Of a stretch of DNA of 37,213 nt, positions 24,209-33,300 are shown in pieces. Position 1 is the stretch's first letter; the number at the start of each line of letters is the position of its first letter. The notes beneath the pieces are model-generated. The model saw nothing but the letters and a program-made list of their open reading frames with translations, was not told the origin of the DNA and ran no database searches. A program made the position numbers and the translations under genes. Source of the DNA: Chitinophagaceae bacterium. GTDB taxonomy: Bacteria; Bacteroidota; Bacteroidia; Cytophagales; Cytophagaceae. The DNA is taken from the NCBI GenBank assembly GCA_028288405.1, contig JAQBNS010000027.1, positions 1-37,213 of the forward strand. The letters run 5' to 3'.

Positions 24209-26842
24209 TCAATTTAATTGCTTTAAGCTTTCGTTGGCTTTGGCTACTACTTTGTCCAGGCCTGCCGCTTCTTTACCTCCTGCTGTGGCGTAGAACTTCT
24301 GTCCGCCGCCGCCGCCGTTGATTTCTTTGGCCAGTTCTCTTACGAGTTTACCTGCATCCAATTGCCATTTCTCTACCACATCGTCAGAGAACATTACCGT
24401 TACTTGTGGTTTGTCGTCTGCTAATCCGGCAAATACTAAATACAAAGAAGGTGAAGCTTGTTTCAGATCGTAAGCCAATTGTCTTGCAGCATCCGCGGAT
24501 GGAAGATCCACGCGTTGTATGATGACATTGACACCGTCGATCTTTTTCGCTTTTGCTAATAGTTCAGTTTTAACTACACCAACCTGAATCGCTTCCAAGG
24601 CTTGTACTCTTTTCAACAACGCTTCTTTCTCGTTGATCAATTGTTCCAATGACTTCGCGATGTCTTTCGGTTGTTTCAGCAAGTCACTCAATTTCGCCAT
24701 CACAGCACCGGACTCTCTGAAGTAAGCTTCAGCTCCTTTACCTGTTACAGCTTCAATACGACGTACACCGGCAGCGACAGAACTTTCTGCCGTTACTTTC
24801 ACCAAACCGATTTCACCGGTAGCCTTTACATGCGTACCGCCGCATAATTCGCGGGAGAAAGCAGGATCGAATGTGATCATACGAACATACTCACCGTACT
24901 TCTCACCGAACAATGCCATCGCACCCAATTGCTTTGCTTCTGCAATCGGTACCGAACGACGTTCTTCTAAAGCTATGTTCTCTCTTATCTTCTGATTAAC
25001 GATCTCTTCTACTTTCAGCATTTCCTCATCTGTTATTTTTGAGAAATGCGAGAAATCGAATCGCAATACATTATCGTTAACCAATGAACCTTTTTGATTC
25101 ACATGTTCTCCTAATACTTTTTTCAATGCCGCATGCAACAAGTGTGTCGCACTGTGATTCGCCTGTATGGCTTGTCTTCTGTCTGCATCCACCTTCGCTT
25201 CGAATTTTGCTTTCAGGTCTTTCGGCAATTTATCGACAATGTGAATGATCAGGTTATTTTCTTTACGCGTATCTTTTACTCTGATTTTTTCTCCTGCTGC
25301 TGAAGTCAGGTAACCGGTATCTCCTACTTGTCCACCGCTTTCTGCGTAGAAAGGAGTCGTATCCAATACCACTTGAATTTCCTCGGCACCTTTCAATTTC
25401 ACTGTTCTGTGTTTTACAATAGCAGAAGTGGCAGTCAATAAATCATACCCTACAAACTCCACTTCATCGTCGTCAGAAACAATCGCCCAATCCGCTACTT
25501 CTGTTGCGGCCGCTTTGCGTGAACGTTCTTTCTGAATGTTCATCTCTACTTCAAAGCCGGCTTCATCGATGCTGTATCCGTTTTCACGGGCAATCAATGA
25601 AATCAAATCGACAGGAAATCCGAAGGTGTCGTACAATTCAAATACCACTTTGCCTTCAATGTTTTTATTCGCAGAAGTAAAGTTGCTGGTTAATTGTTCG
25701 ATGCGTTTCAAACCGGTGTCTAATGTTCTTAAGAAAGAATTTTCTTCTTCCAAGATAACTTTTTGTACGAAACCTACTTGTGCTTGCAATTCAGGGAACA
25801 CACCTTTAAACTGCTCAGCCAATAAAGGCACTAATTGATTTAAGAAGGGTTCTTTGAATCCTAAGAAGGTATAGGCATAACGCACTGCTCTTCTTAAAAT
25901 ACGACGGATCACATAACCAGCTTTTGCATTCGAAGGCAATTGACCATCAGCGATCACAAATGAAATAGCACGGATGTGATCAGACAATACACGCATGGCG
26001 ATGTCTGTCTTCTCTGATTGTCCGTAAGGAATACCGGATTGTGCCGCGATGTAAGAGATCATCGGTTGGAACACATCGGTATCGTAATTTGATTTTTTAT
26101 TTTGAACCGCCATCACTAAACGCTCGAAACCCATTCCGGTATCGACGTGTTTAGCAGGAAGTTCTTCCAGCTTACCGTCTGCTTTACGGTTGTATTGAAT
26201 GAATACGTTGTTCCAGATTTCAACCACTAACGGATCGCTTTCATTGACAAGATCTTTACCAGGAACTTTCGCTACTTCTTCCGCAGAACGCAAGTCCACG
26301 TGAATCTCCGAGCAAGGACCGCAAGGACCCTGATCGCCCATTTCCCAGAAGTTGTCTTTCTTCGATCCGAAAATAATGCGGTCTTCCGCGATCCATTTTT
26401 TCCAGAAGTTATACGCTTCCATGTCCTTTTCTAAATTCTCAGCAGGATCACCGCCGAATACAGAGACATACAAACGGTCTTTAGGAAGTTTGTACACTTC
26501 CGTCAACAATTCCCATGACCAGGCAATGGCTTCTTCCTTGAAGTAATCACCGATCGACCAATTGCCCAACATCTCGAACATGGTGTGGTGGTAAGTATCG
26601 ATACCTACTTCTTCCAGGTCATTGTGTTTGCCGGATACACGCAAACATTTTTGCGTATCGGCAATGCGTTTGTATTTGGAAACCTGGTTACCCAGGAAAT
26701 AATCTTTAAACTGATTCATCCCCGCGTTGGTAAACAACAGCGTTGGATCATCTTTGTTGACAATAGGAGCCGAAGGAACAATCTGGTGTCCTTTGGATTG
26801 GAAAAAATCTAAGTACGCTTGTCTGATTTCGTTAGCTTTCAT
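24209..26842 (-). CDS. alaS: Alanyl-tRNA synthetase
   Basis: 877 residues from MKANEIRQAYLDFFQSKGH (ATG at 26842). A longer reading from 26914 would place a -7 promoter box inside the coding region, so it is rejected. Class II catalytic core: PTLLFTNAGMNQFKDYFLG, ARHTTM-like KHNDLEEVGIDTYHHTMFEMLGN region, GPCGPCSEIH, DTGMGFERLV. The editing domain has HSATH (563-567) and CGGTH (667-671), the metal-binding residues that clear Ser- and Gly-tRNA(Ala). The C-terminal oligomerisation/C-Ala domain ends with the glycine stretch GGGGGQ. It is first gene of the alaS-gatB-tlpA-membrane protein run. Confidence 0.96.
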   Translation of the reverse strand: MKANEIRQAYLDFFQSKGHQIVPSAPIVNKDDPTLLFTNAGMNQFKDYFLGNQVSKYKRIADTQKCLRVSGKHNDLEEVGIDTYHHTMFEMLGNWSIGDYFKEEAIAWSWELLTEVYKLPKDRLYVSVFGGDPAENLEKDMEAYNFWKKWIAEDRIIFGSKKDNFWEMGDQGPCGPCSEIHVDLRSAEEVAKVPGKDLVNESDPLVVEIWNNVFIQYNRKADGKLEELPAKHVDTGMGFERLVMAVQNKKSNYDTDVFQPMISYIAAQSGIPYGQSEKTDIAMRVLSDHIRAISFVIADGQLPSNAKAGYVIRRILRRAVRYAYTFLGFKEPFLNQLVPLLAEQFKGVFPELQAQVGFVQKVILEEENSFLRTLDTGLKRIEQLTSNFTSANKNIEGKVVFELYDTFGFPVDLISLIARENGYSIDEAGFEVEMNIQKERSRKAAATEVADWAIVSDDDEVEFVGYDLLTATSAIVKHRTVKLKGAEEIQVVLDTTPFYAESGGQVGDTGYLTSAAGEKIRVKDTRKENNLIIHIVDKLPKDLKAKFEAKVDADRRQAIQANHSATHLLHAALKKVLGEHVNQKGSLVNDNVLRFDFSHFSKITDEEMLKVEEIVNQKIRENIALEERRSVPIAEAKQLGAMALFGEKYGEYVRMITFDPAFSRELCGGTHVKATGEIGLVKVTAESSVAAGVRRIEAVTGKGAEAYFRESGAVMAKLSDLLKQPKDIAKSLEQLINEKEALLKRVQALEAIQVGVVKTELLAKAKKIDGVNVIIQRVDLPSADAARQLAYDLKQASPSLYLVFAGLADDKPQVTVMFSDDVVEKWQLDAGKLVRELAKEINGGGGGQKFYATAGGKEAAGLDKVVAKANESLKQLN

Positions 26843-26901
26843 TGTAGGTATTTCTTTCTCTTGATGCGATGCAGCGTTTGTTCCCTGCATTTTAGCGAGC
26901 G

Positions 26902-26909
26902 CAAATTTA
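26902..26909 (-). promoter_or_regulatory. Candidate -7 box of alaS
   Basis: On the minus strand TAAATTTG is a perfect match to the Bacteroidota TAnnTTTG element. Transcription would start near 26895 and give a leader of about 50 nt to the ATG at 26842. I see no clear TTG -33 element at the expected distance, so this is a candidate only. Confidence 0.5.
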
Positions 26910-26972
26910 ATCAAAATAAGCCAGTTTTGTGGTAGTTTAAATGATTTTTATTCATAAAAAAGTAGCCCGGCT

Positions 26973-27105
26973 TGCGTGAGGGATTAGTCCCGAAGCCTCG
27001 GGAGAAAGCCCACAGCGAGCCACGATGTCGGATAGCGCTAAACAATTCGTTCCGAGCGAGGACTTGCAGCGGATAGCCCGACCCGCAGGGGCACGCCCAA
27101 AACAA
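26973..27105 (+). repeat. Dispersed two-module repeat element, copy 2
   Basis: Same blocks and orientation as copy 1: TGCGTGAGGGAT (26973-26984), AAAGCCCACAGCGAGC (27005-27020), the 34-nt 3' module (27052-27085) and a CACGCCC...AAAACAA tail. The first two blocks are split here by a small hairpin (CCCGA/TCGGG, 26989-27002) missing from copy 1; the middle between modules is also different. It lies in the 414-nt gap between divergent alaS and the MerR-type gene, which otherwise shows only the alaS promoter box. Confidence 0.85.
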
Positions 27106-27256
27106 TAAAATCATTCGACTCCCTTTTATTAAACACTACCTTCCTCCACTGATTATCAACACTTTTCTTCCTCGTGGATTCAATGTGGATAAGTACAACA
27201 GTGTCAAAGTTATATATTCAACCTCTTAAAGTAATTTAGAGCCAAATATTATCCCC

Positions 27257-27595
27257 TTGCCCTACAAAGAAAAAGACATCGAGAAACTCTATTACAGCAT
27301 TGGAGAAGTGGCTGCAATATTCAAAGTGACGACTTCTTTGATCCGTTTTTGGGAAAATGAGTTCGAGCTGCTGGCTCCGAAGAAAAACAAAAAGGGCAAT
27401 CGTCAATACACGCAAGAGGACATCGAAAACTTCAAACTTGTGTATTCATTGGTGAAAGAGAAAGGTTATACCTTACAGGGAGCGAAAGAAATATTGAAAA
27501 CCGAAAAACACAAAGTCAGATCCAACAATGAAATGTTGGAATCACTAGAAAAGGTTCGGGATTTTTTAGTAGAATTAAAGAAGAATTTGGATTGA
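27257..27595 (+). CDS. MerR-family transcriptional regulator
   Basis: 112 residues. Helix-turn-helix at about 12-32 (YYSIGEVAAIFKVTTSLIRF), wing WENEFELLAPKKNKKGNRQY, then YTQEDIENFKLVYSLVKEKGYTLQGAKEIL and a short C-terminal helix for dimerisation. It lacks an effector-binding domain or cysteines. The start is TTG at 27257 (MPYKEKDIEKLYYS); no ATG or GTG lies between it and the HTH, and related Bacteroidota proteins start with similar residues, so the TTG is likely real. The target is unknown. It is followed by a 503-nt repeat-rich gap. Confidence 0.88.
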   Translation: MPYKEKDIEKLYYSIGEVAAIFKVTTSLIRFWENEFELLAPKKNKKGNRQYTQEDIENFKLVYSLVKEKGYTLQGAKEILKTEKHKVRSNNEMLESLEKVRDFLVELKKNLD

Positions 27596-27684
27596 TAGGT
27601 AGATTTTTATATTCTTGATTTCTATTTGAGTACTTATTTTTTGTATAGTAATTAAAAATCATATGAAGTATTGCATTTAAATTA

Positions 27685-27706
27685 GGGCGTTCCCTTCGGG
27701 CCGGGC
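27685..27706 (-). repeat. Decayed fragment of the dispersed repeat element
   Basis: On the minus strand this reads GCCCGGCCCGAAGGGAACG followed by CCC, differing from the corresponding part of copy 1 (5211-5233) by one substitution and one deleted base. The adjoining AGCGAG...GAAAGCCC order is also reminiscent of the element. Confidence 0.55.
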
Positions 27707-27849
27707 TTTCGCCACTCGCTTTCCCGCCATTCATACCTTGTACTTACCGAAATTTAGTTTGGCGTGAAGAGCTCAAACAATGGCTCAATCCCTAACGCAA
27801 TAGTTTAGTACAAAAGTATGGTGCGGTGGACGTCCAGGAAAAGAGCGGA

Positions 27850-27912
27850 TGTTTGAAGACATTCACATCAATTAACTACGCGTACCAAAAGGAACCACAA
27901 TGTCTTCAAACA
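27850..27912. repeat. 14-bp inverted repeat with an overlapping alternative hairpin
   Basis: TGTTTGAAGACATT (27850-27863) pairs with AATGTCTTCAAACA (27899-27912). The right arm is also part of a second fold in which CCAAAAG (27885-27891) and CAATG (27898-27902) pair with CATTG (27911-27915) and CTTTTGG (27916-27922). The two folds cannot coexist. Confidence 0.7.
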
Positions 27913-27940
27913 TTGCTTTTGGTGGCACCTTTTTCTTTTG

Positions 27941-27974
27941 TTACTTTTCTTTTGGGTGAGCAAAAGAAAAGTAA
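27941..27974. repeat. 14-bp hairpin, TTACTTTTCTTTTG arms
   Basis: TTACTTTTCTTTTG (27941-27954) and CAAAAGAAAAGTAA (27961-27974) form a perfect stem around GGTGAG. It is purine/pyrimidine-biased and has no T-tract after it on the + strand, so a terminator role is unlikely in that direction. Confidence 0.7.
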
Positions 27975-28098
27975 AAGGCTCGAATGAAACACTGTGTTAT
28001 CATTTTGTATAAAAACAAATCGTCACAACTATTGTCCATCAGTGTCAGGTCTGAAGACCTGCCCCCCAAATCCGAATCATTTTTTAAATATTTTTTTT

Positions 28099-29205
28099 AT
28101 GCAAGACCTCATCCATCGCGTAGCGTTAAGTATAGTCCCCGGAGTAGGCATATACAGTGCCCGACAGCTCATCACCTATTGCGGAAGCGTACAACAAATT
28201 TTCAACACACCAGCCGGCAAACTCAAAAAGATTCCAGGCATACGAGATCAGATAGCAACCTCTATAAAAGACCCGCAACTTTTTCAAAAAGCAGAAAATA
28301 TTATCGCTCAATGCGATAAACACCGTATCACTATTGTTTTCATTACGGATCCCCTCTATCCTAAACGGTTGAAAGAAATAGAAGATGCTCCGATCATCAT
28401 CTATACCAAAGGAAATACAGAAACTGATCGCAACAAAACCATTGCTATCGTCGGCACAAGAAAAGCATCGGCTTACGGTAAGCAATGTCTGGAAAATTTA
28501 TTGCAGGAACTCATCCCCTGGAATCCAGTTGTAGTGAGTGGACTCGCCTATGGTATCGACATTACCGCACATAAAGTTTGTTTGGAATTAGGATTAAGAA
28601 CCATCGGAGTATTAGGCAGCGGCATTCAACACATATACCCTAATCTTCATCAGCAGATTGCACACAACATGTGCGAGCAAGGCGGATTGATTTCTGAATA
28701 TGCACCCAATACCAAACCGGAAATGTACCACTTCCCTGCCCGAAACCGCATCATTGCAGGTTTGTGCGAAGGCATCATCGTTGCCGAAGCCGGAGAAAAA
28801 GGGGGTGCGCTCATTACGGCTCAACTGGCCAATTCCTATAACCGGGAAGTAATGGCTATACCAGGAAATCTAAACATAGCGACTTCCATCGGTTGCAATA
28901 ACCTGATCAAAAATAACCTGGCGCATCTGTTAACTTCGGGAAAAGATGTAGCCGAATTACTGAATTGGGACATCGAATCGACCGGTCCTTCCAAATTCAA
29001 ACTGAAAGATGTAGAGCTCTTAGCGAGCTTGTCAGAAGAAGAACGGAAACTCTATGAACGGATTGAAAAGGAAGAAAACATACAGCTCGATGACCTGGCC
29101 TGGAAATGTGGAATCAATATCTCACAAACAGCCAGCTTACTTTTGCAACTGGAAATGAGTGGATTAATTCAAATGCTTCCCGGTAAAAAAATCCGAATTA
29201 CTTAA
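28099..29205 (+). CDS. dprA: DNA-processing protein DprA
   Basis: 368 residues from the ATG at 28099 (MQDLIHRVALSIVPGVG); the 35 codons upstream in frame are unlike the family. An N-terminal helix-hairpin-helix/SAM-like domain (GVGIYSARQLITYCGS, KLKKIPGI) precedes the Rossmann-like DprA core (about 100-300): IAIVGTRKASAYGKQ, VVSGLAYGIDITAHK, TIGVLGSGIQHIYP, FPARNRIIAGLCEGIIVAEA, GALITAQLANSYNREVMAIPGN. A winged-helix C-terminus (about 310-368) follows. DprA loads RecA on incoming single-stranded DNA during transformation; it is widespread even in bacteria not known to be competent. It is first of the dprA-J-domain-M1 peptidase run. Confidence 0.93.
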   Translation: MQDLIHRVALSIVPGVGIYSARQLITYCGSVQQIFNTPAGKLKKIPGIRDQIATSIKDPQLFQKAENIIAQCDKHRITIVFITDPLYPKRLKEIEDAPIIIYTKGNTETDRNKTIAIVGTRKASAYGKQCLENLLQELIPWNPVVVSGLAYGIDITAHKVCLELGLRTIGVLGSGIQHIYPNLHQQIAHNMCEQGGLISEYAPNTKPEMYHFPARNRIIAGLCEGIIVAEAGEKGGALITAQLANSYNREVMAIPGNLNIATSIGCNNLIKNNLAHLLTSGKDVAELLNWDIESTGPSKFKLKDVELLASLSEEERKLYERIEKEENIQLDDLAWKCGINISQTASLLLQLEMSGLIQMLPGKKIRIT

Positions 29206-29216
29206 TCAGATATCGT

Positions 29217-29224
29217 TATATTTG
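29217..29224 (+). promoter_or_regulatory. Candidate internal -7 box before the J-domain gene
   Basis: TATATTTG matches the TAnnTTTG consensus perfectly and lies 25 nt before the ATG at 29249. No TTG -33 element stands at the usual distance, so it may be chance. Confidence 0.3.
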
Positions 29225-29248
29225 ATCTTAAGCCTTGATGAATTTTAG

Positions 29249-30328
29249 ATGGAGTTTAATCATTACCAGGTATTAGGTGTTCCGCGCAATGCATCTCTTG
29301 ACAACATCAAGAAGGCATACAAAACATTGGCAAAGAAATACCATCCGGATGTCAATCCCGGGAGTAAATTTTACGAAGATCATTTCAAAAAAGTAACAGC
29401 CGCTTATGCCGTGTTATCCGATCCTGTCAAACGCCAACAGTACGATGTAAAATTATACCAGGCCGAGCGACCTCCGATCACCCGACCTGCACAGACAAGA
29501 CCTTCTGCTCAGCAAAGACCAAGAAGAACAGCACCGGCACAAACACAAGCTTCTTTTTCATTGAGCCTGGGTATGCCTTCCAAACAAAATCTCATCGTCA
29601 TTGGTGTGATTCTGCTATTCGTAATTGGCGGTTATACTCTTTTTAATGTCATGAACAGACTGGCTTCCGATAATCATTACGAACTCGGACTGGAATCTGA
29701 AAAGAAGAAAGATTATGCCGGTGCCATGTATTATTACCAGCAAGGCATTGAAATGGACAATAGCAATTATAAAATACAAGAACACTTAGCGAATGTACTC
29801 GTTTCTGCCAGACCTGAATTTAAAGAATCGTACCTGCAAGCAGCTCATCTATATGCCCGTGTACTTCAACACACAAAGGAAAACAAAGACACCTTGTTGT
29901 ATAAATTATCGCAATGCTACTTAGAATTGGATGAATACGATAAGGCATTAATTACCCTTGAAGAAATCAATCCCGCGTTTAATGATACGACGCTGCTGTT
30001 AAAAGGAGAATGTTACATCCAAAACAAACAATGGGATAATGCATTGATCGTGTTTGATGAGTTCATGAGTCACCATTCCTTTTCAGATCTGGCGCATCAA
30101 AAAGAAGGCTATGTGTTCTACAAAAATGTTGAATATGAAAAAGCAAAAGAACATCTCGATAAAGCTATTCTTATCAACCCTTCTAACGGAGCCAATTACT
30201 ATGTGCGCGGGCTGGTAGCCATCGCTACTGCCGATACATTGGATGCCTGCCGTGATTTTGAAACGTGCAACGAACTGGAATACGAAGGAGCAGATCGTGC
30301 GCTCTATAAATTTTGCCAAACACATTAA
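29249..30328 (+). CDS. Membrane-anchored J-domain protein with TPR repeats
   Basis: 359 residues. J domain at 1-72 with HPD at 32-34 ([10 protein letters not shown]) and [16 protein letters not shown] Pro/Arg/Gln-rich linker (about 75-105) is followed by one membrane segment (about 112-132, [20 protein letters not shown]), then TPR-like helical pairs (about 140-359: [62 protein letters not shown]). The J domain would be cytoplasmic, recruiting DnaK, with the TPRs outside the cytoplasm if topology is simple N-in. It lacks the Gly/Phe and zinc-finger regions of DnaJ proper. It lies 43 nt after dprA and 5 nt before the peptidase. Confidence 0.88.
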   Translation: MEFNHYQVLGVPRNASLDNIKKAYKTLAKKYHPDVNPGSKFYEDHFKKVTAAYAVLSDPVKRQQYDVKLYQAERPPITRPAQTRPSAQQRPRRTAPAQTQASFSLSLGMPSKQNLIVIGVILLFVIGGYTLFNVMNRLASDNHYELGLESEKKKDYAGAMYYYQQGIEMDNSNYKIQEHLANVLVSARPEFKESYLQAAHLYARVLQHTKENKDTLLYKLSQCYLELDEYDKALITLEEINPAFNDTTLLLKGECYIQNKQWDNALIVFDEFMSHHSFSDLAHQKEGYVFYKNVEYEKAKEHLDKAILINPSNGANYYVRGLVAIATADTLDACRDFETCNELEYEGADRALYKFCQTH

Positions 30329-30333
30329 ATACA

Positions 30334-33300
30334 ATGAAACACCTTTTCTTCAGTTTATTCTTCTTGTCGAATAGCGTGGCATTGTTTGGCCAGTCCTACA
30401 ACAACGTCTTTCAAACACCCAATACGTATCGAACAAGTGCTAATACATACTACTGGAAAAACAAACTACCGAATGCGGGCTATTGGCAACAGGATGTGCA
30501 CTATAAAATTTATGCTGCACTCGATGACTCAGCACAGGTACTGGATGCCAAATTTTATGAACTCACCTATTGGAACAATTCTCCTGACACGTTAAAAGAA
30601 ATCTATTTCCATATTTACCAGGATGCTTTCAGACCGGGTTCCTACTATCACGAGCTTTCGAAAGAAAATCATGTAGAAGTAAAATTCGGTCCAAAGGAAG
30701 CACAAGGATTAACCACCCAGGTTACAGAAGTGACTGTCAACGGTAGGGCTGTTAGAATCATTCAAGACAATACTGTTTTTAAAATCGTCTTACCGCAAGC
30801 ACTGGCTACAGGAGATTCACTTCGTGTCAACATGCAATTCAAAACATGGTTTGACACCGGCACGATGCGCAGGAGAATGAAAACCTATACGGAATTTGAC
30901 AACAAACATTTTGACGGAGTACATTGGTATCCGACGGTTTGTGTGTACGATGCACACTCCGGATGGAACACCGACCAGGACCTTGACAAAGAGTATTACA
31001 ATAACTTTGGAACATTTGACGTGGCGTTGGAATTACCAAACGAATACATCTGCGATGGTACCGGAGAAATTGTCAATTACAAAGAAGTATTGCCCGACAG
31101 TTTGAGAGCAGCACTGGATCTCAAAAACTTTGCAAAAAAACCATATGGAGAAAAACCGTCGGTCATTGTTCCTAAAATAAAAGGACAAACGAAAACATGG
31201 ATCTTCCATGCAGAGAACGTGCATAATTTTGCCTTCACGACAGATCCTACTTACCGCATCGGACAATTAGAATGGAAAGGCATTAAAGTCATCACGCTCG
31301 CACAAGAACATCATGCCGCCTTATGGCAGCAGTCAGGTCCTTTTACCTTGCGTGTCATTCAGGTTTACTCCAGAGACTTTGGTCACTACGCCTGGCCTAA
31401 GATCATCATCGCTGATGCCAAGGATGGAATGGAATATCCGATGATTACACTCGATGGCGGAACCTATCCTCAACACCAGGGCCTACTGGCGCACGAAGTC
31501 GGGCACATGTGGTTCTACGGTATGGTAGGTTCCAATGAAACCTATCGCGCTTCCTTAGACGAAGGCTTTACACAATTTCTGACGGTATGGGCGCTTGATG
31601 AAATCAACGGTAAAAATCGTCAACGCAGAGGTAACAACGCTTACATTACCAAATACCTCGATCCTCTGGACAACGAATACATGAATTTGTATTTGCCTTA
31701 TCTCAATCATGTCACGGAAAACTTTGACGAACCATTGAACACGCATTCATCAGGCTTTCATGGGGCTTTGCGTCATGGCGGAAATTATGGTTTGGTCTAC
31801 TACAAGACAGGAACGATGCTGTATAACCTGAAACAGGTTTTGGGAGACTCTTTATTCCTCCAGGCGATGAAACATTATGTCGCGAAGTGGAGCATGGCAC
31901 ATCCCTACCCCGAAGATTTTAGGGAAGCCATCATTGAATCTACACATACAGACCTGACCTGGTTTTTCGATGAGTGGATGGAGACCACCAAATACATCGA
32001 TTACAAAGTAGGTAAAATAAAAAAACATAAACTCGCTACCGGTTATGCCTATGACATTACCTTGAAACGCAAGGGACGTATGCAAATGCCCTTGGAAGTT
32101 TTAATCAATACCAAAGATAAAAAAAGCACGCGCTATTACATTCCTAATACATGGTTCGTGAAACCTGGCCTGGACAGTATTTTACCGAAATGGTACGGCT
32201 GGGATCTGCTTCAACCTACTTATACATTTAAAGTATATACAGACTCTCCGCTGCAATCGGTGATCATCGATCCTGACAGGCAACTTACAGATATCGATTT
32301 ATCCAATAATCAAAAAGGGAAATCGCATTTTAGCAAACATACTTTTGATCATCGTGTTCCTCTTTATCCAAGTTGGAAAAGCAGACCGATCTACTGGAGG
32401 CCAGACGTCTGGTACCAGCAACAAGACGGTCTCATGCTGGGATTGCATACGGAAGGAAGTTATTATAGAAAATACAATTACTCCTTATCCGTATGGGGAA
32501 ATACAACCTTGGGACAAGTGTTGCCGGAAAACTACAACACTTACAATCAGTACATCGCCTGGAACTGGAGTTATAAAAAGAACTTATCTCTTCTCAGCAA
32601 ACAACTCTCCCATAACAATGCCTTCTCCTATAATGCCGGTATATGGATGGCAAGCGCGGGACTGGAAAAAATATTCCGCAAGCAAGATCAAAACAATCCC
32701 AAGTATACCCTGATTGGTGTGCAAGCGAAATACCTGATCAACGAGCCATCTACTTATGATTATCAATTGTATCGTTTCTGGGGAGATGTACGCAAAGCTC
32801 CGGCTACTTATGTACATGCCAGCTTAAGCACTTACCTCTTTAGAAAATACACCTATAAAAAAGGCACCGGTACTGTTCGGGTAGAACTCCGTACACCTTT
32901 CATCGCCAGTGATTACAACTACAATCGTTTAACGGTAGAATCCATCAACAAATGGAAGTGGAGTAAAATTAATTTCGCATCGAGAATCTATGCACAAGCA
33001 GCCAATCAAACCACACCGTTTGAATCCATGGCTTTTGTACAAGGCGCTTCCCCGGAGAGTATGGTCAATGATAAGTTCAGCCGCACCCGTACCTTCTTCC
33101 CGGAAAACACATTGAACTCCACCTGGCTTTATCAACCGGGCGGAGGCTTGAACTTACGAGGTTTCGCAGGAGAACGACTCACCGAGCAAGCTACTATAAA
33201 CGGTAAAGACACCACCTTGACTACTGCTTTTTCCGCAAGCGCTGCTTCATGGAATGCAGAAATAGACCTGGATGAATTGATTCGCATCAAAGCCAAAAAA

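Larger units (their letters stand above)
27596..28098. other. 503-nt repeat-rich intergenic region before dprA
   Basis: No credible gene. It contains a decayed copy of the dispersed element on the minus strand (27685-27706), an imperfect inverted repeat 27732-27744/27807-27820, a perfect 14-bp inverted repeat 27850-27863/27899-27912, a competing hairpin 27885-27902/27911-27922, a 14-bp hairpin with a 6-nt loop (27941-27954/27961-27974) and a 16-nt palindrome-like CAGGTCTGAAGACCTG (28046-28061). Confidence 0.75.

Noticed and set aside
26911-27114. 67-codon minus-strand frame covering repeat copy 2
   Set aside because: It is made of the dispersed repeat; copy 1 does not keep the frame, so coding is unlikely.
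27596-28098. Insertion sequence remnant
   Set aside because: Inverted repeats are present but no transposase fragment or target duplication could be found.
32345-32713. 122-codon plus-strand frame inside the M1 peptidase gene
   Set aside because: Out-of-frame shadow of a well-supported coding sequence.
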